Of a stretch of 49,261 bases of DNA, positions 16,131 to 25,197 are shown one piece after another. The first letter of the stretch is position 1; the number at the start of each line of letters is the position of its first letter. The stretch is from the NCBI GenBank assembly GCA_964458185.1, contig CAYWFG010000017.1:1-49261 (forward strand), given 5' to 3'. A program made the translations under genes and the position numbers. Below the pieces are notes generated by a model, which saw nothing but the letters and a program-made list of their open reading frames with translations, did not search any database and was not told where the DNA came from. This stretch comes from AB-137-C09 sp964458185 (GTDB lineage Bacteria > Pseudomonadota > Zetaproteobacteria > Mariprofundales > Mariprofundaceae).

Positions 16131-17417
16131 ACAATGGCAGATATGTTCGCGGTCGGGACCTGTTGAAACCATACGCACGGGTGCTTCACATACCGTTGCC
16201 ACACGGTCAAGAAATGCCTGTGCAGCAGCAGGAAGTTGTGCCATATTGGTTGCACCAAACGTTGATTCATGCCAACCTTTCATGGTTTCATAAACAGGCT
16301 CACAACGATCAAAAATAGCGGCATCGGCAGGAATAGTATCAAGGATTTTGCCATCCAATTGATACCCCACACAGAGCTTTACTTCATCCAAGCCATCTAG
16401 CACATCCAGTTTGGTTATAGCCAATTGGGTAATGCCATTAATACGCACGGCATGGCGAGTAACAATGGCATCAAACCAGCCTGTGCGCCGTGGGCGACCT
16501 GTGGTGCTGCCAAATTCGTGACCTACTTCTGCCATGTGCTTGCCTGCGGCATCATCCATGCCATCGGCATTGTACAATTCAGTGGGGAACGGGCCTGCGC
16601 CAACGCGGGTCATGTAGGCTTTGGCAATGCCTAGGATTTCATCGGCAGCATTCGGACCAACGCCTAAGCCTGCCAATGCAGCACCAGCCACGGTGTTAGA
16701 AGACGTGACAAAAGGATACGTGCCATGATCAATATCCAACATGGTTCCTTGCGCACCCTCAAACAAAATACAGGCATTGGCTTTTTGCTGCACATGCAAT
16801 AATTGTGCGACATCAGCAACCAATGGCAACACATGGGTGCGAGCCAGTTGCAACGCTGCCTCAACGTCTTCTCTCGTTACTGGTTCGGCATGCAAAAATT
16901 CAGTAAGCATAAAATTCATATAATGCAGATTATTGGTGATGCGTTCATCCAGATTGGCAGCATTTAGATCACACAAGCGAATGCCGCGACGGCATGCCTT
17001 ATCTTCATAGCACGGACCAATACCACGACCTGTGGTACCAATACGCGCATTACCACGGGCTACTTCGCGTGCTGCATCCAGTGCCAAGTGGTAGGGTAAA
17101 ATTAATTGGCAACGGTCGGAAATACGCAGTCGTTCATTCACAGGAATGCCAGCATTGTTTAACAATGTGATTTCTGCATGCAGTTCAGCAGCATCAACCA
17201 CCGTTCCATTACCGATTAGGCACAATGTATCATCATGCAAAATTCCTGATGGAATATGGTGCAATACCGTTTTCTGATCACCAATAATCAATGTATGCCC
17301 AGCATTAGGCCCACCCTGAAAACGGGCAACAACGTCCGCTTGCGGAGCCAAAAGGTCAACAATTTTACCTTTGCCTTCATCACCCCACTGGATGCCAATT
17401 GCAATCGTGTTTTTCAT
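16128..17417 (-). CDS. purA: Adenylosuccinate synthetase
   Basis: 429 residues from the ATG at 17417, preceded by GAGG at proper spacing; a TTG four codons upstream would overlap the previous gene and is less likely. The enzyme joins IMP and aspartate using GTP, the first step to AMP. Motifs: IQWGDEGKGKIVDLL (GTP loop, catalytic Asp), GPNAGHT, IGTTGRGIGPCYEDK, FEGAQGTMLDIDHGTYPFVTS and the arginine-rich GRPRRTGWFD. It starts 1 base after the stop of the DndE-FtsK gene, making it the last gene of the serA-hisZ-Dnd-like directon. A terminator follows. Confidence 0.95.
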   Translation of the reverse strand: MKNTIAIGIQWGDEGKGKIVDLLAPQADVVARFQGGPNAGHTLIIGDQKTVLHHIPSGILHDDTLCLIGNGTVVDAAELHAEITLLNNAGIPVNERLRISDRCQLILPYHLALDAAREVARGNARIGTTGRGIGPCYEDKACRRGIRLCDLNAANLDERITNNLHYMNFMLTEFLHAEPVTREDVEAALQLARTHVLPLVADVAQLLHVQQKANACILFEGAQGTMLDIDHGTYPFVTSSNTVAGAALAGLGVGPNAADEILGIAKAYMTRVGAGPFPTELYNADGMDDAAGKHMAEVGHEFGSTTGRPRRTGWFDAIVTRHAVRINGITQLAITKLDVLDGLDEVKLCVGYQLDGKILDTIPADAAIFDRCEPVYETMKGWHESTFGATNMAQLPAAAQAFLDRVATVCEAPVRMVSTGPDREHICHC

Positions 17418-17418
17418 C

Positions 17419-19005
17419 TTATACCTCAATTTTTCTTAGATTGTTTTTAGCGTAGGCATGTGTATGTTTTACACAGGCAGCAATATCTTCTGCGTTGATT
17501 GCTACGCCATGCACTCGCACGGTGTGAACGCCTGCGGTATAACGCACCAGCATATCCCCTGGTTTTAACAAATGTTTAGCACCTACTTCATCCAAAATAA
17601 TTTTTGATTCCGCAGACGTTTGAACCGCCAGTGCGATACGTGCAGGAATATTGCTGCGCAACTTTCCTGTAAAGGTCTTGGCATCAGGTCGCTGGGTGGC
17701 TAAAATAAGCCGTATCCCCATCGCTCTGCCTTTTTGTGCCAAGCGAACCAGCAACACTTCAATCTCTGGCTCTTGCATAATCAAGTCTGCCAATTCATCA
17801 ATACAAACAACCAAATAAGAAAGCAGTTCATCCACACGGTAAAGCGATGATTGATCTGCTTGCAATCGGGTAAAAAAGACATCTTTATCTGCCAAAACGC
17901 CAGCAAAAGAAAGGTAACCATAACGTGCAAAGACCCTGCTTCGCTCTTCCATATTTTCAACCAAAGATTCAAGCGTTTGCATTGCCTCATGAGCTTCGGT
18001 GATAACCCGTTGCTGATACAGGTGAGGGATGCCCTCATAATGACTGTAATCCATTCGTTTGGGGTCAATCAAACAAAGCTGCAACTGCGCAGGCGACAAC
18101 CGCCACAACAATGATAGCAGCATGGCATGCACACACACGCTTTTGCCACTACCCGTTGTACCTGCGACCAACACATGCGGTGCTTGATCCAAGTCAAAGG
18201 TGAATGGTGTACCCAATACATCTACGCCAAGCCACATGGTCATCGGGTTAGCTTCTATTTCACCTGCTTGAATCCATTGGCGAAAGACTGTGCCATCAAT
18301 GTTTTTCCATTGTTCTTTGGGCAACGGTTGATCCAGCCATGCTGTTAGTGGTTCGCCTGCTTGGGTCACCGTGAGGCTACCTTCATTTAACCCCAGTTGA
18401 AAACAAAGTTTTTCTTGCCCTTTTCGCAAGGACTCAAAATCACCTGCGTGGGTAAAGCGCAATACAAAACGGCGCAAACGGTAGCCAATAATCACCGTTT
18501 GAAGTTCAGCGGTTAGACCCAAAGCATGCTGTAACTGATTGACCAATAAATCATCATCAACGGGGGATTCTGACATAGACACTTGATCGAAAGAAGAAAA
18601 AAATTCTTGGTACATATAATCATGGAAATCATCGTTGATTCCCCATGACCCTCTCATTGCATCCAAGCCTCGGCGAATATGGCGTTGCAACAAACGGTGG
18701 TAAGATGTTTGATCGGCAAACAAATCTTTGCCATGCAACACAGAAAGCATGGCACACATGGCATCGTTAAAATCACGCTCACCGTGCATGTCCGCTTCTC
18801 GCCCCCGTCCCGTAACTTCAGCAAGCGAATACTTCCCGCCGCTTACGGCAATCGTATCAAACACTTGTTTAGGCAGTGTTTCCATCGCCATGGATTTTGC
18901 CAGTGCCATGCGCAAGAGCATCCATTTATGCGAAACATGCAGCCCATACTTAATGATTTCATCCATGCTTGTTTCATCGTGTTGTGATGTAAATATTTCT
19001 AACAT
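17419..19005 (-). CDS. DndE-like domain fused to FtsK/SpoIIIE-type DNA translocase
   Basis: 528 residues. The N-terminal part (about 15-135) resembles DndE, the DNA-binding subunit of phosphorothioation systems: LHVSHKWMLLRMALAKSMA, then LLQRHIRRGLDAMRGSW and a DFHDYMYQEFF end. The C-terminal part (about 255-510) is an FtsK/HerA-type motor with Walker A AGTTGSGKS (281-289), IDPKR (313-317), Walker B VVCIDELADL (399-408), and LATQRPDAKTFTGKLRSNIP. It lacks the membrane domain and the gamma domain of housekeeping FtsK. It starts 3 bp after the DndD-like gene and ends 1 bp before purA. A DNA-tracking motor for recognition or restriction is inferred. The FtsK part is certain; the DndE relationship is probable. 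Confidence 0.8.
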   Translation of the reverse strand: MLEIFTSQHDETSMDEIIKYGLHVSHKWMLLRMALAKSMAMETLPKQVFDTIAVSGGKYSLAEVTGRGREADMHGERDFNDAMCAMLSVLHGKDLFADQTSYHRLLQRHIRRGLDAMRGSWGINDDFHDYMYQEFFSSFDQVSMSESPVDDDLLVNQLQHALGLTAELQTVIIGYRLRRFVLRFTHAGDFESLRKGQEKLCFQLGLNEGSLTVTQAGEPLTAWLDQPLPKEQWKNIDGTVFRQWIQAGEIEANPMTMWLGVDVLGTPFTFDLDQAPHVLVAGTTGSGKSVCVHAMLLSLLWRLSPAQLQLCLIDPKRMDYSHYEGIPHLYQQRVITEAHEAMQTLESLVENMEERSRVFARYGYLSFAGVLADKDVFFTRLQADQSSLYRVDELLSYLVVCIDELADLIMQEPEIEVLLVRLAQKGRAMGIRLILATQRPDAKTFTGKLRSNIPARIALAVQTSAESKIILDEVGAKHLLKPGDMLVRYTAGVHTVRVHGVAINAEDIAACVKHTHAYAKNNLRKIEV

Positions 19006-19008
19006 CGT

Positions 19009-21048
19009 TTATTTGCGCCACATCGATTTTTGTACAAACGCCGTGCTATTGCCATCGTCATTGGTTAAACAATACTCCCGATAAACATGGGGCATGATTC
19101 TTTTGTATTTAGCAGGATCAATTTCAGAGTTGGTGGGCAACAAGATTAATTGCTTGGCAACATTGGGGTAATAGTGATCGATGAGACGGTATTGGTGGTT
19201 CATATCAATTCTTGCCAATGGTGTATCAATAATCATCGGCAACTGTTTACCCGAAACTCCTTTTAATGCCCACAGCAAAGCCGTGGCAACAATTTGTTTC
19301 ATGCCTGCAGAAATGCTTCCCATTGCCACATCACGCCCTGCGGTATCGTGGTAATTGAGACCAAATGTATCACTGACTTCAATATGTGCGATCAAAGGAT
19401 GCGAGGTCATCAATACAGCAAAATAGCGATTGATGGCTGTTTCAAGTTCAACACGTTTATTTTCTTTGAGGCTTTGTTTGTAGTCACGAAAAAACAGCTT
19501 TACTTTTTCTGCATATTCTTTCTTACATTGAATATTATTGGATAATTTTACCTGACGTTTTTGCCGTGCAATATTTTTTGTTAACGCAGTGATAGATGCA
19601 AGCTCTTGTTTTTTTTCATTCAAGGTTGTCTTTTTATCCGACTCTTTATCAATACGTTCTTTTTCTAGTTCCCATTCTCTGTCATTTAATTGTTGAAACA
19701 ACACCCGTTCTTCTGCAGGCATTTCGACAATAGTATCCAATTCACTGTCAATTTCTTGCAGTGTTCCTTTTTTTTGCTTCAATTGCTGAAATTGCTGTTG
19801 AACAGCGGTGATGTGTTCTGGTTCCATGTACCGTAGCAAGATGCGGTGCAACGTTTTTGCTTGATGTACACCGATGGAGGAAAAATTACAGCGGCTTGCA
19901 TCCGTCCTTTGGTGAAAGTATTCCGCGCACGTTCTTTTGAGCATGGCTGAAAAAAATGCATGCTGATCCGCGCTTAAACATGGCGTTGGCGCAGGCGGAA
20001 CAGATGTAAGTACCGTATCAGGCAACGCATTAAGAAAATGATTGAAATGTTCATGCTGTGGATGCATTTGATTGTTAAGCAACAGTTCTAATGAGTCACA
20101 GGTTCGTTTAATCAACGCAGGGTTGGCAAGAATAGGCAGCGTCCGAGGCAGTAGGCTGGCAATATGCGCTTCAATGCTTTCAATCTCTTCACAAAATATT
20201 TTTTGCTCTGTTTTTAGCCGCGATTTTTCTTCACAGCTTTTCACAAAGCGAATGGTGTAGTGACGTTTCTTTTTTTCTATGCCATCTTGTTCATAGAGAA
20301 TGTCAGCAATACGATGATCAATTTCAGTCATTCTTTCGTTGCATACTTCAATATGACGTTTTTTTGATGATAATTGGTGGGTCAATACTTCCAGTTTTTC
20401 TTGCTCGGCAGCATTCATGCTGTCTTTTCGCCATTCGCCGATGCCTTCTTGCAATGCCGTTTGCAGTGATTCTATGCGCGAGATATTAAGCAATTGTTCA
20501 ATATGTTGCATCTGCACACTGCGGTTGGCTTCTGCCAAAAATTGTACCTGTTCACCATCAAAAAAATAAAAGGGAAGGTAGCTGGAAGGAATTCGCTCAT
20601 CAATAAAACGGTTGATTTCTTGATCTGTCAAAGAATCGTCAATAAAGTCTGCTTGCAAACCCACACTATCGTGGTAGCCATTATTGCTTAAATCCCAACT
20701 GCGCATCAAGTGAACTTTCCCTTCAGGTTCTTGCCAGCACGCGCTAATACTACAGCAAGTCTCCTTCTCTCTGAAAGCCCGTTGGTTCATGATGCCATAC
20801 CAATCATTGCCAGAGCCACGAACATATTGCTTGGGGCTAAGTTTTCGTTCCCGCTGGACAGATCTTAATAGGGCTTCACTGACACCTGTAAACAGCAATT
20901 TCATGCTGTTGAGAAAGCTTGTTTTACCAAAGCCATTGCGCCCACTGATGAGTACAATGTTTTTATCTTTTGTTGCGCCGCGAAGGTCAAGTTCATGCGT
21001 GCCATAATAAGAAAACAAATTATGAATAATGATTTTTTCAAAAATCAT
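19009..21048 (-). CDS. DndD-like SMC/Rad50-type ATPase
   Basis: 679 residues from the ATG at 21048, which overlaps the stop of the small upstream gene (ATGA); a longer start in-frame would run inside that gene. Walker A GRNGFGKTS lies at about 36-44, YFFDGEQVQF at 161-170 (a DndD-family hallmark), long coiled coils near 210-300 and 420-530, an ABC signature region ISAGMKQIVA and Walker B QLPMIIDTPLARID near the C-terminus. DndD proteins are ATPases of the DNA phosphorothioation complex, thought to nick or open DNA for sulfur insertion. Here it sits with a DndE-FtsK fusion but without DndC, DndA or DndB. Other SMC-type defence ATPases are the alternative reading. Confidence 0.78.
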   Translation of the reverse strand: MIFEKIIIHNLFSYYGTHELDLRGATKDKNIVLISGRNGFGKTSFLNSMKLLFTGVSEALLRSVQRERKLSPKQYVRGSGNDWYGIMNQRAFREKETCCSISACWQEPEGKVHLMRSWDLSNNGYHDSVGLQADFIDDSLTDQEINRFIDERIPSSYLPFYFFDGEQVQFLAEANRSVQMQHIEQLLNISRIESLQTALQEGIGEWRKDSMNAAEQEKLEVLTHQLSSKKRHIEVCNERMTEIDHRIADILYEQDGIEKKKRHYTIRFVKSCEEKSRLKTEQKIFCEEIESIEAHIASLLPRTLPILANPALIKRTCDSLELLLNNQMHPQHEHFNHFLNALPDTVLTSVPPAPTPCLSADQHAFFSAMLKRTCAEYFHQRTDASRCNFSSIGVHQAKTLHRILLRYMEPEHITAVQQQFQQLKQKKGTLQEIDSELDTIVEMPAEERVLFQQLNDREWELEKERIDKESDKKTTLNEKKQELASITALTKNIARQKRQVKLSNNIQCKKEYAEKVKLFFRDYKQSLKENKRVELETAINRYFAVLMTSHPLIAHIEVSDTFGLNYHDTAGRDVAMGSISAGMKQIVATALLWALKGVSGKQLPMIIDTPLARIDMNHQYRLIDHYYPNVAKQLILLPTNSEIDPAKYKRIMPHVYREYCLTNDDGNSTAFVQKSMWRK

Positions 21049-21257
21049 GTTTTTTGCTTCGGTCCCTCTTGTTGCACCCAATGTTCAATCACTTGCATCA
21101 CATCATCGCGCAAGCCCACCTTACTGCCCCGTTTCAGCATAGAAGGGTATTTGGTGGTGACCAAAGACAATAATTCTTTAATAACCTGAGCAGGTACACC
21201 ATGTTCATAAGCCATTCGCTCCAGCATTGCTTGCTCGTTTGATGTTTGACCTACCAT
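21045..21257 (-). CDS. Small protein heading the Dnd-like module
   Basis: 70 residues with a strong AAGGAGGT ribosome site. No hydrophobic segment; predominantly helical, with a central KELLSLVTTKYPSMLKRGSK and a C-terminal DDVMQVIEHWVQQ helix. It overlaps the DndD-like start by 4 bases, so the two are translationally coupled. Small proteins of this size accompany some DNA modification/restriction modules; this is recollection of gene neighbourhoods, not a domain match. It begins 48 bp after hisZ, in the same direction. Confidence 0.7.
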   Translation of the reverse strand: MVGQTSNEQAMLERMAYEHGVPAQVIKELLSLVTTKYPSMLKRGSKVGLRDDVMQVIEHWVQQEGPKQKT

Positions 21258-21305
21258 GAAACCTCCTTGTTAGATATATTATTTATTACCCAAAGCCATT
21301 ATCAA

Positions 21306-22265
21306 TCACCCCATCAACCACCGTGCCAAGTCAAACGAAAAACCTATCGCAGGCATGGGGCGACCATGAGCCGCCATCATATCATCATAACGACCACCAC
21401 GTAACACAGCTGACGGTGCTTGTGGTGTATAACCGCTAAAAATTAAACCTGTATGGTACAAAAAGTGCGGCATCAGTGCGGCATCAATGATGATCGATAC
21501 GTCATCGTGTAACAGCATGCGGCTTTCGTTTTCAAGATGCAATAACGCTGCCGCAGCACTGGCAAAGTCAACGCCAAAGTTTGATTGCTCTTTTGCCAGC
21601 CAAGCACTGTCGGCTTGCATGCTTGCTAAATCAACCAATGCCCGTCCTGCATCACTTGAAAGTGTGTCATCAAGCAATTGATGCAACACATCATCAGGAG
21701 ATCTTCGTGCCAACAGTTCAATCCAATCAGCCAAAGGCATTACGCTATTTGCACACAACGCACGAACAATACCCACATGACCAATTTGTATAGTCGGATG
21801 GCTAAAACCGCCTGCCATCATTGATAGACCTGCAAGGTGAATAACATTTAAGTCACAGGTAAGGGAGGCATCACCCAATGCCTCAATACCTGTTTGCCAT
21901 TGTTGACGGCGACCATCGACAGTATCAGCACGGGCTTGCACCACAGGCCCTGAATAACACAGCCGCAAACGTGCTTCATGCTGCAAGCGTGATGCTGCAA
22001 TGCGTGCGATTTGTGGCGTTATATCTGAACGCACCGCTAGCTGCCCGTCGGCAGCAGGGTCACTGAATACCAAGGTGTTGTTCATCAAAAACCGACCTGC
22101 GCCAGCCAGCAATACTTCGGGGCGTTCCAATAACGGAGGAATCACTTCTTCAAAATCATGGCTGGCAAAGAGATCCAGCACCCGCCGCTGCAAGGCGCGC
22201 AGCGCTTGTGCTTGCGCACCAAAAATATCGTTTAAGCCCAGCACAGGCATATTGGCAGCATTCAC
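21306..22265 (-). CDS. hisZ: ATP phosphoribosyltransferase regulatory subunit
   Basis: 319 residues, a HisRS-like protein without synthetase activity. LGLNDIFGAQAQALR near the start, the HisRS-like motif 2 region AVRSDITPQIAR, RLCYSGPVVQ and a C-terminal LRGGRYDDMMAAHG with AIGFSFDLARWL fit HisZ. Length (about 320) is right for HisZ and too short for HisS. HisZ pairs with short HisG, which is not in this window, to catalyse and regulate the first step of histidine synthesis. The start is a GTG overlapping the serA stop by 4 bases. Confidence 0.9.
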   Translation of the reverse strand: MNAANMPVLGLNDIFGAQAQALRALQRRVLDLFASHDFEEVIPPLLERPEVLLAGAGRFLMNNTLVFSDPAADGQLAVRSDITPQIARIAASRLQHEARLRLCYSGPVVQARADTVDGRRQQWQTGIEALGDASLTCDLNVIHLAGLSMMAGGFSHPTIQIGHVGIVRALCANSVMPLADWIELLARRSPDDVLHQLLDDTLSSDAGRALVDLASMQADSAWLAKEQSNFGVDFASAAAALLHLENESRMLLHDDVSIIIDAALMPHFLYHTGLIFSGYTPQAPSAVLRGGRYDDMMAAHGRPMPAIGFSFDLARWLMG

Positions 22266-23857
22266 AGCGGATCAAGGGCGATGTGGCGCACACACATCAT
22301 GTTTTCTAATTCGGCTAAACGTGCGCACACATCAACAGACGGCGGCGAATCGACACTGACCAACGATACAGCATACTCACGTTTGCTGTTACGACCGAGA
22401 CGAAAATCACCAATATTGATCTGATGGTGTGCTAAAATTTCCCCCACAGAAGCAATCACACCGGGTTTGTCGAGGTTTTGTAAAAAGATCATGTCACCCG
22501 CAGGTGTTTGCTCAATATCACAACGATCAAGGCTGACAAGACGCGGGCGATGACCATCAAACAAAGTGCCAGAGACACAACGCTCACCATCGTCACCACG
22601 CACAGTGACGCGAATAAGGTTGTTAAAATGATCCGATTGTTCACGCGCTTGTTCGAGCAGCTCAATACCGCGTTCACGGGCAATCACGCCAGCATTGACG
22701 GCGTTGATTTCATCCATGCTTTGCGAAAGTAAACCTTGCAGCACGGCATTAATCAATGGTTTACGATTCAGTGTCGCCACATGCCCTTCAAAATCAATGC
22801 TCACTTGGGCATAGCCCGGTTGCAATAACTGCCCCATAAATTGCCCCAAACGCAGCGACAAATCTGTGTAGGGGGCAAGCTGTGTGGCTTCACTGCCAGA
22901 TAATGATGGCACATTAACGGCATTGCTGATCGTGCCTTCGAGTAAATAATCTGACATTTGCTCGGCAATTTGCACCGCAACATTTTCTTGCGCTTCATCG
23001 GTCGATGCGCCGATATGCGGCGTGCAATACACATTATCTAATTCAAACAAGGGATTTTCTCGCGCAGGTTCACTGGCATAAACATCCAGTGCCGCAGCAC
23101 GCAAATGCCCTGATTTGCAGGCTTGGTACAAGGCTATTTCATCAACAATGCCGCCACGGGCGCAGTTGATTAAAATACTTCCTTTTTTCATCACACCCAT
23201 GATTTCTGCATCAATCAGGTTATGGGTGGCATCGAGTAAGGGAACGTGAATGGTTAATACATCGACCATGGCAGCAAGCTCGGCGACGCTGGCAACCTTG
23301 TGAACGCCCATATCGCCAGCGCGTTCATCTGAAATGAATGGGTCATAGACATACACGGTCATGTGCAGACCTTGCAATCGGTTGCAAACAATCGCACCAA
23401 TATTACCCGCACCAATCACGCCAGCTTTTTTACTGCTGAGTTCCATCCCCATGAAACGCGCTTTTTCCCAGCGTCCTGCCTTGGTTGAGGCACTGGCAAG
23501 TGGAATCATACGCGCTGCTGCGACAATATGTGCCACTGCCAATTCTGCGGTGGTAATGGTGTTGCCAAAGGGGGTGTTCATCACCACCACGCCACGGCGT
23601 GAGCATGCTTGGGTATCAATATTATCGACACCAATACCAGCACGACCAATCACCCGCACGTTTTTAGCAGCGGCAAGCAATTCGTCTTTTAGCGTGGTTG
23701 ATGAACGCACGGCTATACCATCATAATCACCTGCAATGGCGAGCTTTTCGTCATCGCTTAGTTGAGGGCGGTTATCTACATCAATCCCCCGTGCGCGAAA
23801 TATATCGGCAGCACGGGAACTCATTTTATCGGCAATCCAGACACGCGGTGTACGCAT
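22262..23857 (-). CDS. serA: D-3-phosphoglycerate dehydrogenase (long form with ACT domain)
   Basis: 531 residues. It oxidises 3-phosphoglycerate to 3-phosphohydroxypyruvate, the first step of serine synthesis. Motifs: RAGIGVDNID, the NAD-binding GVIGAGNIGAIV (about residues 145-156), INCARGGIVDE (catalytic Arg) and PHIGASTDEAQENVA (catalytic His). The long-form intervening domain follows (about 315-450). A C-terminal ACT domain (about 455-525, LDKPGVIASVGEILAHHQIN) implies serine feedback. It lies 2 bp downstream of the class V aminotransferase gene. Confidence 0.95.
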   Translation of the reverse strand: MRTPRVWIADKMSSRAADIFRARGIDVDNRPQLSDDEKLAIAGDYDGIAVRSSTTLKDELLAAAKNVRVIGRAGIGVDNIDTQACSRRGVVVMNTPFGNTITTAELAVAHIVAAARMIPLASASTKAGRWEKARFMGMELSSKKAGVIGAGNIGAIVCNRLQGLHMTVYVYDPFISDERAGDMGVHKVASVAELAAMVDVLTIHVPLLDATHNLIDAEIMGVMKKGSILINCARGGIVDEIALYQACKSGHLRAAALDVYASEPARENPLFELDNVYCTPHIGASTDEAQENVAVQIAEQMSDYLLEGTISNAVNVPSLSGSEATQLAPYTDLSLRLGQFMGQLLQPGYAQVSIDFEGHVATLNRKPLINAVLQGLLSQSMDEINAVNAGVIARERGIELLEQAREQSDHFNNLIRVTVRGDDGERCVSGTLFDGHRPRLVSLDRCDIEQTPAGDMIFLQNLDKPGVIASVGEILAHHQINIGDFRLGRNSKREYAVSLVSVDSPPSVDVCARLAELENMMCVRHIALDPL

Positions 23858-23859
23858 GA

Positions 23860-25023
23860 TTATGCCTTTGCGAAGCGTTCAGCAAGCACTTGCTGTGCCG
23901 CTGCTACGCCTTGACCCATTTGCACAGGATAACCAAAACGATTCAGTGCTATTTCAATGGCACTGATGGCAATAATTATATCAAACACATCGTAATAACC
24001 CAAGTGCGCAATACGCAAAATACGCCCTTTTAAATCATCTTGCCCACCTGCAAAGGTTACGCCCATAGTATCGCGCAGGTATTTAACAAACGCCGCACCA
24101 TCGACGCTTTCAGGAATAAACGCCCCCGTAGCACTGGTCGCAGGTGTGGATGATACCAGCTTCATGCCCAATGCCTCAACGCCTGCCCGCGCTGCTTTGG
24201 CAAGCAAGGCATGGCGGGCAAACATATTATCCAGCCCTTCTTCAAACATCATTTTTAGCACTTCGTTCAGCCCAATTACCAATGATGCAGCGGGTGTCCA
24301 CGCGGTGGTGTCTTTGCCTGCTTGTTGGTTTTTGCGTTCTGTTTTAAGATCAAAGTAAAAGGTGCTGCATGTGGCTGACTCTGCCAATGCCCACGCTTTT
24401 TCTGACAGCGCGATGGTCGCCAGCCCTGGTGGTAACATGAACGCTTTTTGTGAGCCAGAGATGACGACATCCAAGCCCCATTCATCCATCGGCATATTGA
24501 TTACACCCAAGGCAGTGATGGCATCCACCACGGTGACGCAGTGTTCGCGCTCACGGGTCAGCGCGGCAATTTCACGGATAGGGTGTTCGGTGGTGGTCGA
24601 AGTTTCAGAGGCTTGCACAAAAACGCCGCGTGCCGTTGGGTTGGCATCCAATGCTGCTTTGACATCATCAATGGCAACGGATTGCCCCCAGTCCACTTTT
24701 AGTTCAACAGCATGCACGCCATGTTTGGCTGCAATTTTGCCCCAGCGTTCGCCAAACTTGCCACCATTGACATAAATAATGGTATCGCCAGTCGAACACT
24801 GATTAATAATGGCTGCTTCCATCGCGCCAGAGCCAGAGCATGCCAGCATCAAGGTGTCTTGCGTTGTTTGATGCACTTGTTTGAGCATTTCGCGGGTTTC
24901 GGCAAAAATCGCTGAAAATTGCGGTGTCCTGTGGTGAATCATGGGGGCTGCCATACGCAGCATAACACGTTCAGGAACTGCCGTAGGGCCAGGCGAAAGA
25001 AGATATTTTTTAATCACAGGCAT
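23860..25023 (-). CDS. Class V aminotransferase (serine-glyoxylate/phosphoserine aminotransferase-like)
   Basis: About 387 residues from the ATG at 25023; an in-frame ATG at 25059 adds 12 residues that do not look family-like, and neither has a well-spaced ribosome site. The N-terminus KKYLLSPGPTAVPERVMLRM, the SGSGAMEAAIIN loop, VVDAITALGVINMPMDEWGLD and the PLP lysine in SGSQKAFMLPPGLA mark the serine-pyruvate/alanine-glyoxylate branch of the family. Directly upstream of serA, it probably acts as the phosphoserine aminotransferase (SerC role) of this organism; no classical serC is seen here. Substrate assignment is inference. Confidence 0.85.
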   Translation of the reverse strand: MPVIKKYLLSPGPTAVPERVMLRMAAPMIHHRTPQFSAIFAETREMLKQVHQTTQDTLMLACSGSGAMEAAIINQCSTGDTIIYVNGGKFGERWGKIAAKHGVHAVELKVDWGQSVAIDDVKAALDANPTARGVFVQASETSTTTEHPIREIAALTREREHCVTVVDAITALGVINMPMDEWGLDVVISGSQKAFMLPPGLATIALSEKAWALAESATCSTFYFDLKTERKNQQAGKDTTAWTPAASLVIGLNEVLKMMFEEGLDNMFARHALLAKAARAGVEALGMKLVSSTPATSATGAFIPESVDGAAFVKYLRDTMGVTFAGGQDDLKGRILRIAHLGYYDVFDIIIAISAIEIALNRFGYPVQMGQGVAAAQQVLAERFAKA

Positions 25024-25197
25024 ACTCCGATACATAGGGGAATGAAAATGGAAACGCATTCTTCATGAATGCAGGGCGAGATGCTAACCGTGACCTTAGG
25101 GTGGTCAATGCCATGACCAAACCATGATAGTAATTGTAAAAGGTGACTTTATCTCTAAAATCACATAAATTCCGTTTTTTTACCTTGGAGGTTTTGC

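Noticed and set aside
21049..21081. Longer start for the DndD-like ATPase
   Set aside because: It lies within the coding region of the 70-residue gene in another frame; the ATGA overlap start matches the family N-terminus.
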